Source: Acidobacteria bacterium RIFCSPLOWO2_12_FULL_66_21 (lineage in GTDB: Bacteria > Acidobacteriota > Vicinamibacteria > Vicinamibacterales > 2-12-FULL-66-21). From it: DNA of 64,000 bases. The stretch covers positions 1-64,000 of the forward strand of contig MELC01000019.1 in NCBI GenBank assembly GCA_001767455.1, given 5' to 3'. Numbering within the stretch: position 1 is the first letter of the stretch; every line of letters starts with the position of its first letter. The position numbers and the translations under genes were made by a program. Positions 26,415 through 35,204 of this stretch are shown piece by piece. Below the pieces are notes generated by a model that was not told where the DNA came from, made no database searches, and saw only the letters and a list, made by a program, of their open reading frames with translations.

Positions 26415-27295
26415 AGGCGGCGCTCGGGTTCGTCGGCCTCGGTCTGATGGGCGGCGCGATTGTCAGACGGCTGCTCGAGAAGGGCCACGTCGTGACCGGG
26501 CACAACCGCACTCGGTCGAGGGCACAGCCGCTCGTGGAGGCGGGCATGCGCTTCGCGCAGACACCGCGCGACGCGGCGGAGGCCGCCGACATCGTCTTCT
26601 CGATGGTGACCGACACCCAGGCCCTGCGCGCCATCGCCGACGGCCCCGGCGGCATTGTGGCCGGGCTGAAGCCGGGCAGCATCTACGTCGAGATGAGCAC
26701 GGTCGACGCCGACGCCAGCCGCGAGATCGCCGACGCCGTGTCCAGGGCCGGATGCGTGATGCTCGATGCCCCGGTGTCGGGCAGCGTCCTCACCATCCAG
26801 CGCGGCGAACTGTCGATCATGGTGGGCGGACCGCGCGAGGCGTTCGAGCGCGTCAGGCCGTTGCTCCTGGACATCGGGCCGAAAGTGACGCACGTCGGCG
26901 GCAACGGCCTCGCCGTGTCGATGAAGATCGCGGTGAACCTGAGCATCGGGGTACAGATGCAGGCGCTCTGCGAGTCCCTGCTGCTCGCCGAGAAGGCCGG
27001 CATCGCGCGCGCGACCGCCCTCGAGGTCCTGATGAACTGCGCGACGGCCTCACCGATGATCAAGTACCGGGGGCCGTTCCTGCTCGCGCCGCCCGATCCG
27101 GTGTGGTTCAACGTGAACATGATGCAGAAGGATCTCAATCTCGCCGTGGCCATGGGCCAGCGGCTCGGCGTGCCGCTGCCCTCCGCGGCGGTCAGCAACG
27201 GGATGTTCACAGCGGCCCGCGGCATGGGCTTCGCCGAAAAGGAAATGTCCGTCGTCTTCGACGTAATGGCCCGTCTCTCCGGGGTGTCCGCATGA
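26411..27295 (+). CDS. 3-hydroxyisobutyrate dehydrogenase-like NAD(P) enzyme, copy 2
   Basis: A 294-residue paralogue of the preceding gene, nearly collinear through GHNRTRS, GMRFAQTPR, FSMVTDT, MSTVDA, SPMIKYRGPF and WFNVNMMQKD. The Rossmann motif GFVGLGLMGGAIVRRLLEKGH, the loop LDAPVSGSVLTIQRGELSIMVGG and the catalytic-Lys region SMKIAVNLS are intact, so both copies look active. The GTG at 26411 overlaps the upstream stop (GTGA). The two enzymes may act on different intermediates or form a heteromer. The stop overlaps the E1-alpha start as ATGA. Confidence 0.92.
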   Translation: MKAALGFVGLGLMGGAIVRRLLEKGHVVTGHNRTRSRAQPLVEAGMRFAQTPRDAAEAADIVFSMVTDTQALRAIADGPGGIVAGLKPGSIYVEMSTVDADASREIADAVSRAGCVMLDAPVSGSVLTIQRGELSIMVGGPREAFERVRPLLLDIGPKVTHVGGNGLAVSMKIAVNLSIGVQMQALCESLLLAEKAGIARATALEVLMNCATASPMIKYRGPFLLAPPDPVWFNVNMMQKDLNLAVAMGQRLGVPLPSAAVSNGMFTAARGMGFAEKEMSVVFDVMARLSGVSA

Positions 27296-28290
27296 CCACC
27301 GAGACCCGTGCCGACCGGACCGACGAGGCCATCGACGCGGCCCGCGGGCTGGAGTTCTATTCGCAGATGGTCCACATCCGGGCCTTCGAGGACGTCGTCA
27401 ACGATCTCTACAAGCGGGCCGCGATGCCCGGCCTGGCGCACCTGTACAGCGGCCAGGAGGCCGTCGCCGTCGGCGTCTGCCAGGCCTTGCACCGCGACGA
27501 CTACATCACGAGCACGCACCGCGGCCACGGCCACTGCCTGGCCAAGGGCGCGGATCCGAAACTGATGTTCGCCGAACTGCTCGGGAAGGAAATCGGGTAC
27601 TGCGGCGGCCGGGGCGGATCGATGCACATCGCCGATCAGGAGACCGGCAACCTGGGCGCCAACGCGATCGTCGGCGGCAGCACCGGCATCGCGACGGGCG
27701 CGGCGCTGTCGGCGAAATCGCTCGGCAACCATCGCGTCGCCGTGTGTTTCTTCGGCGAAGGCGCGCTCGGCCAGGGATTGCTCTACGAGGTCATGAATCT
27801 CGCCGCGTTATGGACGTTGCCCGTCATCTACGTCTGCGAGAACAACCTGTACAACGAGTACACGCATTTCCGCGAGACGACGGCCGGCGAGATCCTGGCG
27901 CGTCCGGCGGCCTTCGGGATCCGTGCGGAGCGCGTCGACGGCCAGGACGTGCGGGCCGTGTACGCGGCCGCGTCGGCGCTCGTCGCGCGGGCACGCGAGG
28001 GCGGGGGCCCGGCGTTCCTGGAGTGTGACACGTACCGGTACCACGGGCATCACGTCGGCGACATCGACCGCGCCTACTACCGATCGAAGGACGAAGAGCA
28101 CGAGTGGATGACCACCCGCGATCCCATCGGCCGGTTCGGCGAGTGGCTGTGCGAGCAGGGGTTCGCCGCACCCGTCACGCTCGACGACATCCGGTCGCAG
28201 GCCGCCACCGCCATCGAGGCCGCGGCCCAGTTCGCACTCGACGCCCCGTACCCGGTGGCGGGCGATGTGTGGCGGCATGTCTATGCCTGA
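27292..28290 (+). CDS. 2-oxoacid (acetoin/pyruvate type) dehydrogenase E1 alpha subunit, second set
   Basis: A 332-residue ThDP-dependent E1-alpha. Typical motifs are LAHLYSGQEAVAVGVCQAL, STHRGHGHCLAKG, and the ThDP motif FFGEGALGQG followed by CENNLYNEY; the GEG variant in place of GDG is common in acetoin-dehydrogenase-like enzymes. The segment CDTYRYHGHHVGD is also conserved. ATG 27292 overlaps the previous stop (ATGA), and the beta-subunit gene overlaps its 3' end. It is paralogous to 1302-2312 but clearly diverged, so the two clusters are not recent duplicates. Confidence 0.93.
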   Translation: MTTETRADRTDEAIDAARGLEFYSQMVHIRAFEDVVNDLYKRAAMPGLAHLYSGQEAVAVGVCQALHRDDYITSTHRGHGHCLAKGADPKLMFAELLGKEIGYCGGRGGSMHIADQETGNLGANAIVGGSTGIATGAALSAKSLGNHRVAVCFFGEGALGQGLLYEVMNLAALWTLPVIYVCENNLYNEYTHFRETTAGEILARPAAFGIRAERVDGQDVRAVYAAASALVARAREGGGPAFLECDTYRYHGHHVGDIDRAYYRSKDEEHEWMTTRDPIGRFGEWLCEQGFAAPVTLDDIRSQAATAIEAAAQFALDAPYPVAGDVWRHVYA

Positions 28291-29278
28291 GACCCCTCAA
28301 CGCGAACTGACATTTGCCGAGGCCGTCCGCGAAGCGCTGGCGGAGGAAATGCGCCGCGACCCGCGGGTCGTCATCCTCGGCGAGGACGTCGCGGAGGCCG
28401 GCACCCCGTTCAAAGTCCTGTCCGGTCTCGTGGAGGAGTTCGGGAGGGCCCGCGTGATCGACACGCCGATCTCGGAGGCGGGCTTTACGGGCGTCGCCGT
28501 CGGCGCGGCGATGACGGGCATGCGGCCCGTCGCCGACATCATGTTCGGGGACTTCCTCACCCTCACGATGGACCAGATCGTGAATCAGGCCGCCAAGATT
28601 CACTACATGTCCGGCGGGAAGCTCAAAGTACCGATGGTGCTGCGCACGACGATGGGCGCGGCGCGGCGCTCGGCGGCTCAGCACTCTCAGTCGTTGCACG
28701 TGTGGCTGAGCCACGTGCCGGGGCTGAAGGTCGTTCTGCCCTCGACTCCGTACGACGCCAAGGGCCTGCTCAAGACCGCGATCCGCGACGACAACCCGGT
28801 CGTCTTCATTGAAGACAAGATGATGTTCCGGATGAAAGGCCCGGTGCCCTCCGACGACTACACCATTCCGTTCGGCGTGGCGGACGTCAAGCGGGTCGGC
28901 ACCGACGTCACCATCGTCGCCACGAGCAGCATGGTGCAGACCGCGCTCGGGGCGGCCCGGATGCTCGAAGACGCCGGGATCAGCGCCGAGGTGATCGACC
29001 CTCGGACGATTTCCCCGCTCGATCGCGGCACGATCATCGCGTCGGTCAAGAAGACCTCAAGGGCCGTGGTCGTCGACGAAGGACACCTGCAGTACGGCGT
29101 CACGGCCGAGATCGCCTCGATGATCGCTGATGAGGCCTTTTACCACCTCGATGCGCCGGTCAAGCGGCTGGGGGCGATGGACGTGCCCGTGCCCTTCTCG
29201 CCTCCGCTGGAAGACGCGACCGTGCCGACCGAGGAAGCCCTCGTCGACGTGGTCAGGGGGCTGTTCAAGAAGACCTGA
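28283..29278 (+). CDS. 2-oxoacid dehydrogenase E1 beta subunit, second set
   Basis: A 331-residue E1-beta subunit. Family motifs are LTFAEAVREALAEEMRRD, LGEDVAEAGTPFKVLSGL, DTPISEAGFTGVAVGAAMTG, GAARRSAAQHSQS and EVIDPRTISPLD. The start is ambiguous among ATG 28265, 28277 and 28283, all within the end of the alpha gene; I use 28283. The E2 partner is not immediately next but follows after the M24 gene at 30637. No E3 gene occurs in the cluster. Confidence 0.92.
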   Translation: MPETPQRELTFAEAVREALAEEMRRDPRVVILGEDVAEAGTPFKVLSGLVEEFGRARVIDTPISEAGFTGVAVGAAMTGMRPVADIMFGDFLTLTMDQIVNQAAKIHYMSGGKLKVPMVLRTTMGAARRSAAQHSQSLHVWLSHVPGLKVVLPSTPYDAKGLLKTAIRDDNPVVFIEDKMMFRMKGPVPSDDYTIPFGVADVKRVGTDVTIVATSSMVQTALGAARMLEDAGISAEVIDPRTISPLDRGTIIASVKKTSRAVVVDEGHLQYGVTAEIASMIADEAFYHLDAPVKRLGAMDVPVPFSPPLEDATVPTEEALVDVVRGLFKKT

Positions 29279-29294
29279 TTAGAGGGGAGCGCAG

Positions 29295-30629
29295 ATGGGG
29301 ATCAAGACATACGGGACGATGGCCGTCGACTGGGAGCAGCGGATCAACTTCGACCGGCTGCGGACCGAGCGTCTGGCGAAAACGCGCGCGGAGATGGAGA
29401 AGTCCGAGCTGGGTTCACTGCTCTGCTTCGACATGAACAACGTCCGGTACATCACCGCCACGCACATCGGCACCTGGGCGCAGGACAAGGCCAACCGGTT
29501 CACCTTGCTGCCGCGCGGCGATGAGCCGATCCTGTGGGACTTCGGTTCGGCCGCCCGGCACCACCAGCTGCATTGCCCCTGGCTCGGCGAGCGCTCACGG
29601 GCTGGCATCTCGATGCTGCGCGGGGCGATGTCCCCCGAGATGGGCCGCGCCGAGGACGTCGCGCGCAAGATCCGGATCGAGCTCGAGTCGCGTGGCCTGC
29701 ACAAGGAGCCGGTCGGCGTCGACATCATCGAGCCGCCCGTGCTGTTCGCGCTCCAGAAGGAGGGCCTGACGGTCGTCGACGGCCAGCCGGTGATGTCGGA
29801 GGCGCGCCTGATCAAGACGCAGGACGAGATCGCGCTGCTCAACCACGCCGCCATGATGGTCGATGCGGCGTACGACGAGCTCTACCGCGCGATGAAGCCC
29901 GGGATGCGCGAGAACGAGGCGGTCGGGCTCGTGTCCAAGGTGCTCTACGACCTCGGGTCCGAGTACGTCGAGGCGGTCAACGCGATCTCCGGCGAGCGCT
30001 GCAACCCCCACCCGCACGTGTTCTCCGATCGCGTGCTGCGCCCCGGCGACCCGGTGTACTACGACATCCTCCAGTCGTACATGGGCTACCGCACCTGCTA
30101 TTACCGCTGCTTCACGATCGGCTACGGTTCGCACGCCATGGTCGATGCCTACAAGCGCTGCCGCGATTATCTCGACGCCGCCATCGAGCTCATTCGCCCC
30201 GGCCGGACGACCGCCGAGGTCGCCGCGGTGTGGCCCAAGGCGACGGAGTTCGGGTTCCCGAACGAAGAAGCGGCGTTCGCCCTGCAGTACGGCCACGGCG
30301 TGGGCCTGGCCATCTGGGAGAGACCGGTCATCAGCCGCCTCGTGTCTCTGGACCATCCGGTGACGCTGAAGCCCGGCATGGTGTTCGCGCTCGAGACGTT
30401 CTGGCCGTCCACCGATGGCTGGAGCGCCGCGCGGATCGAAGAAGAGATCGTCGTGACCGAGAAGGGCCACGAGGTGATCACCAAGTTCCCGGCCGAGAAG
30501 CTGATGGTCGCCGGCGCGCACTACGTCAGCGTCGAAGGGCCGCTGCCGACCACGCGGGAGCACGAGAGCCCGCCGAGCGCCGATGTGATCGACATGATTA
30601 GCAAGAGCGCGCTGATCGAACAAATCTAG
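29295..30629 (+). CDS. M24-family (creatinase/Xaa-Pro peptidase fold) protein with altered metal ligand
   Basis: A 444-residue two-domain protein. The C-terminal pita-bread domain keeps Asp257 (VYYDILQSY), the His in QYGHGVGLAI, and Glu residues in FALETFWP and RIEEEIVVTEKG. The second metal Asp, expected 11 residues after Asp257, is Cys268 (YRTCYYR). It may therefore be mono-metallic or metal-free, as in creatinase; DMSP-lyase-like and hydrolase activities are also known in this fold. RBS is GAGGGGAGCGCAG. Its position between E1-beta and E2 indicates a role in the same pathway, perhaps releasing the substrate that feeds the dehydrogenases. Confidence 0.86.
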   Translation: MGIKTYGTMAVDWEQRINFDRLRTERLAKTRAEMEKSELGSLLCFDMNNVRYITATHIGTWAQDKANRFTLLPRGDEPILWDFGSAARHHQLHCPWLGERSRAGISMLRGAMSPEMGRAEDVARKIRIELESRGLHKEPVGVDIIEPPVLFALQKEGLTVVDGQPVMSEARLIKTQDEIALLNHAAMMVDAAYDELYRAMKPGMRENEAVGLVSKVLYDLGSEYVEAVNAISGERCNPHPHVFSDRVLRPGDPVYYDILQSYMGYRTCYYRCFTIGYGSHAMVDAYKRCRDYLDAAIELIRPGRTTAEVAAVWPKATEFGFPNEEAAFALQYGHGVGLAIWERPVISRLVSLDHPVTLKPGMVFALETFWPSTDGWSAARIEEEIVVTEKGHEVITKFPAEKLMVAGAHYVSVEGPLPTTREHESPPSADVIDMISKSALIEQI

Positions 30630-30636
30630 GAGGCCA

Positions 30637-31803
30637 ATGGCGACCAGCGTCATCATGCCCGCGCTCGAGATGGCCCAGGAGACGGGCAAGCTCGTCACGT
30701 GGTACAAGCGCGAAGGCGAGGCCGTCACCAAGGGCGAGATCCTGATGGCCATCGAGACCGACAAGGCCGTCATCGAAATCGAGGCGGAGGCCAGCGGCAC
30801 CCTCGCTGCCGTCCGCGCGCAGGAAGGCGACGTCGTCACTGTCGGGCACGTGATCGCGTGGCTGCTCGCGCCGGGCGAGACGGCTCCGACCGACGTGGTC
30901 CAGACGGTCTCGGGGCGCCAGACTACGGGCGCGCCGCCGCAGGCTCAGGCCGTGGCCGCCGCACAGAAGCCGGCCGGGACCGGCGAGCGTGCGCTCCTCT
31001 CGCCGAAAGCGCGCCGGCTCGCGGCCGAGCGCGGCGTGGATGTGCGTGCGGTGCACGGGTCAGGACCCGGAGGCGCCGTCGTGGCCGCCGATCTCGAGGC
31101 GACCTCACCCTCGTCCGAGCAACCGGGACAGGCCTGGCGGATGATGGCCGATCGCGTGACGGCCTCGTGGACCTCCGTTCCCCACTTCTTCCTGACCCGC
31201 GACGTCGACGCCACCGGCATGGCTGCGACACGCGCGCGCCTGGCCCTGCAGGGCCCGAATGAGGCCGGCGACAGCGTCACCTACACGGATCAACTGGTGG
31301 CGCTCGTCGCCAGAGTCATTGGGAAGCACCCGCGGCTCAACGCGAGCTGGGTTGACGGCACCATCCGGTACCACAACGAGATCAACATCGGCATCGCCAC
31401 TGCTGTCGAACAGGGCCTGGTGGTGCCCGTCATCCACGGCGCCGATCATCTGTCGATTCACGACATCGCGAAGCGGCGACGCGAGGTGATCGCCAGGGCC
31501 AAGGCGGGCCGGCTCCAGCCTGCCGACCTGGCCCAGGGCACGTTTACGATCAGCAATCTCGGCATGTTCGGGGTCGATGCGTTCAGCGCCATCGTGAACG
31601 CTCCCCAGGCGGCCATCCTCGCTGTCGGCCGGATCGCCGATCGCGTGGTGGCGCAGGAGGGCCGTGCCGTCGTCTGCCCGCGGATGACCTTGACCTTGTC
31701 CTGCGACCATCGCGTCGTGGATGGCGCGCGGGGAGCGGAGTTCCTCCGCGATCTGGCCGATGGCATCGAACACCCGGAAAACGTCAGCGTCGCGGTTGGC
31801 TGA
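30637..31803 (+). CDS. 2-oxoacid dehydrogenase E2 lipoyl acyltransferase, second set
   Basis: A 388-residue E2 with a lipoyl domain (lipoyl Lys43 in ETDKAVIEI), an E3/E1-binding domain near residues 118-155 (LLSPKARRLAAERGVDVRAVHGSGPGGAVVAADL) and a catalytic domain ending in SCDHRVVDG (His358, Asp362). The ATG at 30637 follows AGGAGGCCA, a strong binding site, and lies seven bases after the M24 stop. Together with 27292 and 28283 it makes a complete E1-E2 set; E3 must come from elsewhere. Confidence 0.94.
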   Translation: MATSVIMPALEMAQETGKLVTWYKREGEAVTKGEILMAIETDKAVIEIEAEASGTLAAVRAQEGDVVTVGHVIAWLLAPGETAPTDVVQTVSGRQTTGAPPQAQAVAAAQKPAGTGERALLSPKARRLAAERGVDVRAVHGSGPGGAVVAADLEATSPSSEQPGQAWRMMADRVTASWTSVPHFFLTRDVDATGMAATRARLALQGPNEAGDSVTYTDQLVALVARVIGKHPRLNASWVDGTIRYHNEINIGIATAVEQGLVVPVIHGADHLSIHDIAKRRREVIARAKAGRLQPADLAQGTFTISNLGMFGVDAFSAIVNAPQAAILAVGRIADRVVAQEGRAVVCPRMTLTLSCDHRVVDGARGAEFLRDLADGIEHPENVSVAVG

Positions 31804-31874
31804 GCGCACGAAACGGTCCGGGCGGACAATCGCCACCGATCGGACGAACAACTCGAACCCCCAAGGAGGAACAC

Positions 31875-33185
31875 GTGGCGCAAGGTCCTGCCAAACCGAA
31901 AGCGTTCTACAAGAAGCTCTGGGTGCAGGTGCTGATCGGCATGGGCATCGGCGTCGTCCTCGGCCACGTGGCCCCGGAAACGGGAGCGGCCATGAAGCCG
32001 CTCGGCGACGCGTTCATCAAGCTGATCAAGATGATCATTGCGCCGATCATCTTCGTGACCGTCGTCTCCGGCTTGTCCAAGATGTCGAACATGAAGGAGG
32101 TCGGGCGCATCGGCGTCCGCGCCGTCCTCCTGTTCGAGATCGTCTCGACCCTGGCCATGATTGTCGGCCTGGTCGTCGGCATCCTGGTCCAGCCGGGCGC
32201 CGGCCTGAACGCGGACCCGGCGACGCTGAACGCAGGCGCGGTGGCCGCCCAGACGAGCAGATCCGCCACTCCCCCCGGGAGCGTTGAGTTCTTCATGAAC
32301 ATCATCCCGGAGACGGTGATCGGCGCCTTCTCCACCGGCTCCATCCTCCAGGTTCTGTTCTTCTCGGTCCTGTTCGGCCTCGCCCTGCTCAAGCTGGGCG
32401 AAAAGGGCCGCCCGCTCCTCAACCTGATCGACAACCTCTCGACCGCCCTGTTCGCCGTACTGGCCTTGATCATGACCCTGGCCCCCATCGGCACGTTTGG
32501 CGCCATGGCATTCTCGATCGGGAGGTACGGGATCGGCGCGCTCGTGCCCATGGCGAAGGTCGTGGGCGCCGTCTACATCACGTGCATCCTGTTCATCCTC
32601 GTACTCTTCGGCCCGATCGCGCGGATCATCGGCTTCAACATCATGAAGTACCTCGCCTACATAAAGGAGGAGATCCTGATCGTGCTGGCCACCTCGACCT
32701 CCGAGGTGGCGCTCCCGCGGCTGATGACCAAACTCGAACACTTGGGCTGCAAGGGAAGCGTCGTCGGCCTCGTCGTTCCCACGGGGTACTCCTTCAACCA
32801 GGACGGGTCGGCCATCTACCAGATGATCTCGGTGATGTTCATCGCGCAGGCCATGAACATCCACCTGGAGTGGGGCGTCATCATGACTTTCTTCATGGTG
32901 CTGCTCCTCACGTCGAAGGGGGCCGCCGGCGTGTCTGGCTCGGCGTTCGTCGTGCTGGCGGCGACGCTCGCCTCGACCGGGACGTTACCGGTCGCCGGCA
33001 TGGCCCTCCTGCTCGGTATCGAGCGCTTCATGTCGATGGCCCGCGGCACCACCAACATGATCTGCAACGGGCTCGTGACCATCATCGTCGCCGCGTGGGA
33101 CGGGGCGCTCGACAGGGTCCAGATGGCGAAGGTACTGAACGGGGAGGTGGCCGCTGCGCCGGCCGCGACGAACGGCGTGGCGTGA
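31875..33185 (+). CDS. Dicarboxylate/amino acid:cation symporter (SLC1/DctA type), second copy
   Basis: A 436-residue inner-membrane symporter homologous to 5067-6365. Motifs are IKLIKMIIAPIIFVTVVSGLSK, ATSTSEVALP (re-entrant loop) and PTGYSFNQDGSAIY (ion/substrate site); the last differs from the NTDGTNIY of the other copy, hinting at a different substrate. The GTG at 31875 is supported by AAGGAGGAACAC. It follows E2 after a 71-base gap that may hold a secondary promoter. Confidence 0.92.
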   Translation: MAQGPAKPKAFYKKLWVQVLIGMGIGVVLGHVAPETGAAMKPLGDAFIKLIKMIIAPIIFVTVVSGLSKMSNMKEVGRIGVRAVLLFEIVSTLAMIVGLVVGILVQPGAGLNADPATLNAGAVAAQTSRSATPPGSVEFFMNIIPETVIGAFSTGSILQVLFFSVLFGLALLKLGEKGRPLLNLIDNLSTALFAVLALIMTLAPIGTFGAMAFSIGRYGIGALVPMAKVVGAVYITCILFILVLFGPIARIIGFNIMKYLAYIKEEILIVLATSTSEVALPRLMTKLEHLGCKGSVVGLVVPTGYSFNQDGSAIYQMISVMFIAQAMNIHLEWGVIMTFFMVLLLTSKGAAGVSGSAFVVLAATLASTGTLPVAGMALLLGIERFMSMARGTTNMICNGLVTIIVAAWDGALDRVQMAKVLNGEVAAAPAATNGVA

Positions 33186-33218
33186 CGTTCTTCCAACCTG
33201 TCCGTTCACGGATTTGAT

Positions 33219-34943
33219 ATGGCCGCTGATTACGATCTGAAAGTCTGGCGCGTGAACGTTCGTACCCAGACGGTGACGAAAGAGCCCGTTCCCGCCTCGT
33301 GGGAACGCCTTGGCGGGCGCGGGCTCCTGGCCAGGATCCTCCTCGACGAGGTCGAGCCGACCTGCGAGCCCCTCGGTCAGAAGAGCAAGCTCGTCTTCGC
33401 TCCGGGCCTCCTTGTCGGGCACATGTTGAGCGCGAGCGATCGCCTGTCGGTGGGTGCGAAGTCTCCGATGTCAGGCGGCTTCCGGGAAAGCAACTCGGGC
33501 GGCAGCACCGGCCTGCACATGACATCGATGGGGATCAAGGCGCTGATCCTCGAAGACAGGCCGACCGACCCGGCCTTCTGGACGCTCTATCTGAGCCTGC
33601 AGGAGGTTCGCTGGTCGCGGGCGGACGACCTCGTCGGCGTGGGGGTGTACGAGACCGCCCCCCGCCTGCTTGCGGAATACGGCAACAAGGTCGCCATCTC
33701 CCTCCTCGGCCCGGGCGGTGAGAACCAGCTTGGCACAGCGGGCATCCAGAACCTCGACAAGGAGCGCATCCCCGGTCGGATCAACGCGCGGGGCGGCCTT
33801 GGCGCGGTCATGGGATCGAAGCGGCTCAAAGCCATCGTCTTCAACGATGCGGGCGGCCAGAAGCCGCCCATCAAGGACCCCGAAGGTTTCAAGAAAGCGC
33901 AGAAGGCGTACACGCAGGCCGTGCTGGCGCACCCGGTCTCGCAGACGTATCGCGACTACGGCACCGCGGCCAACGTGCTGGTCTGCGACGCGCTCGGAGC
34001 GCTGCCCACGCGCAACTTCTCGTCCGGGACCTTCGAACAGGCCGAGTCGGTCAGCGGCGAGCACATGCGCGATCTGCTCCTGAAGCGCGGGGGCGAGTCC
34101 AACACGTCGCACGCGTGCATGGCGGGCTGCACGATCCGCTGTTCCAACATCTTCGGCGGCGACGATGGCAAGACGATCGTGTCACCGCTTGAATACGAGA
34201 CCATTGGTCTGCTGGGACCGAATCTGGGCATCGCCGACCTCGACGTGATCGGACGGATGAACTGGCAGATCAACGACATCGGCCTGGATACCATCGACGT
34301 CGGCGCGGCGCTGGGCGTCGCCTGCGACGCCGGGCTGATGACGTGGGGAGACAGCGCCCGCGCGTTGGAACTAATCGACGAAATCCGGCGGAACACTCCG
34401 GTCGGCCGCATCCTGGGCATGGGCGCCACCATGGCCGGCAAGGTCCTCGGCATCGAGCGCGTTCCAGCGACCAAGGGCATCGCCATGTCGGCCTACGACC
34501 CTCGCGCCATCAAGGGTACCGGTGTCACCTTCGCGACCTCGACGCAGGGCGGCGATCACACCAGCGGCCTGACGCTGCGCGTCAAGATCGACCACCGCGA
34601 TCCGAAAGGCCAGGTGGCCGCGTCGCGGACGGCCCAGATCAACATCGCCGGCTACGACACGCTCGGCGCCTGCATCATGTCCGGCTTCGGCTACGCGACG
34701 TCCCCCGACGCCGTGCGGGATCTGCTCAACGCCCGCTACGGGTGGAACATGGGCGACGATGCGCTGCAGGTGCTCGGCAAGGAGACCATCCGGCTGGAGC
34801 GCGAGTTCAACCGTCGCGCGGGATTCACCAAGGCTCACGACCGCATGCCGGAGTGGATGACGCGCGAAGCGCTGCCGCCGTACAACGTCGTGTTCGACGT
34901 GCCGCAGGACGAAATGGACAACATCTTCAGCGATCTTGATTAG
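33219..34943 (+). CDS. Aldehyde:ferredoxin oxidoreductase family protein (tungsten enzyme)
   Basis: A 574-residue AOR-family enzyme using a bis-molybdopterin tungsten cofactor and a [4Fe-4S] cluster. Cluster ligands visible are Cys300, Cys304 and Cys308 (HACMAGCTIRCSN) plus a C-terminal Cys in GACIMSGF. The N-terminal cofactor domain has LGGRGLLARILLDE, SVGAKSPMSGGFRESNSGG and INARGGLGAVMGSKRLKAI. It would interconvert an aldehyde and carboxylate with ferredoxin. The next two genes (MoaD-like and ThiF-like) fit cofactor biosynthesis, making a self-contained unit. AORs are typical of anaerobic or low-oxygen metabolism, so this is informative about the habitat. Confidence 0.92.
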   Translation: MAADYDLKVWRVNVRTQTVTKEPVPASWERLGGRGLLARILLDEVEPTCEPLGQKSKLVFAPGLLVGHMLSASDRLSVGAKSPMSGGFRESNSGGSTGLHMTSMGIKALILEDRPTDPAFWTLYLSLQEVRWSRADDLVGVGVYETAPRLLAEYGNKVAISLLGPGGENQLGTAGIQNLDKERIPGRINARGGLGAVMGSKRLKAIVFNDAGGQKPPIKDPEGFKKAQKAYTQAVLAHPVSQTYRDYGTAANVLVCDALGALPTRNFSSGTFEQAESVSGEHMRDLLLKRGGESNTSHACMAGCTIRCSNIFGGDDGKTIVSPLEYETIGLLGPNLGIADLDVIGRMNWQINDIGLDTIDVGAALGVACDAGLMTWGDSARALELIDEIRRNTPVGRILGMGATMAGKVLGIERVPATKGIAMSAYDPRAIKGTGVTFATSTQGGDHTSGLTLRVKIDHRDPKGQVAASRTAQINIAGYDTLGACIMSGFGYATSPDAVRDLLNARYGWNMGDDALQVLGKETIRLEREFNRRAGFTKAHDRMPEWMTREALPPYNVVFDVPQDEMDNIFSDLD

Positions 34944-34975
34944 GCGGCGCGGCGCCACGAAAGAGAATCGACCTC

Positions 34976-35200
34976 ATGGAGATCACCGTCCGGCTTTACC
35001 TGACGTTCCGAACCGGACGATTCCGCGTCGAGACGCGCGAGTGCCCGGCTGGCGCGACGGCGGCCGGGGTGGCGCGCGATCTCGAGATTCGCGACGCCGA
35101 CATCGGGATGGTGCTCGTCAACGACCGCCAGGCGGAATTGGAGCAGCAGCTCCTCCCCGGCGACACGCTGTCCCTGTTCCCCGTTGTCGGGGGAGGCTAG
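34976..35200 (+). CDS. MoaD/ThiS-like beta-grasp sulfur carrier
   Basis: A 74-residue ubiquitin-like protein: ITVRLYLTFRTGRFRVETREC at the start, GDTLSLFPVVGGG at the end. The C-terminal Gly-Gly is required for adenylation and thiocarboxylate formation. It starts 32 bases after the AOR gene and is followed by a ThiF/MoeB-like adenylyltransferase, so the pair most probably supplies sulfur for the pterin dithiolene of the AOR cofactor. Confidence 0.86.
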   Translation: MEITVRLYLTFRTGRFRVETRECPAGATAAGVARDLEIRDADIGMVLVNDRQAELEQQLLPGDTLSLFPVVGGG

Positions 35201-35204
35201 GCGG

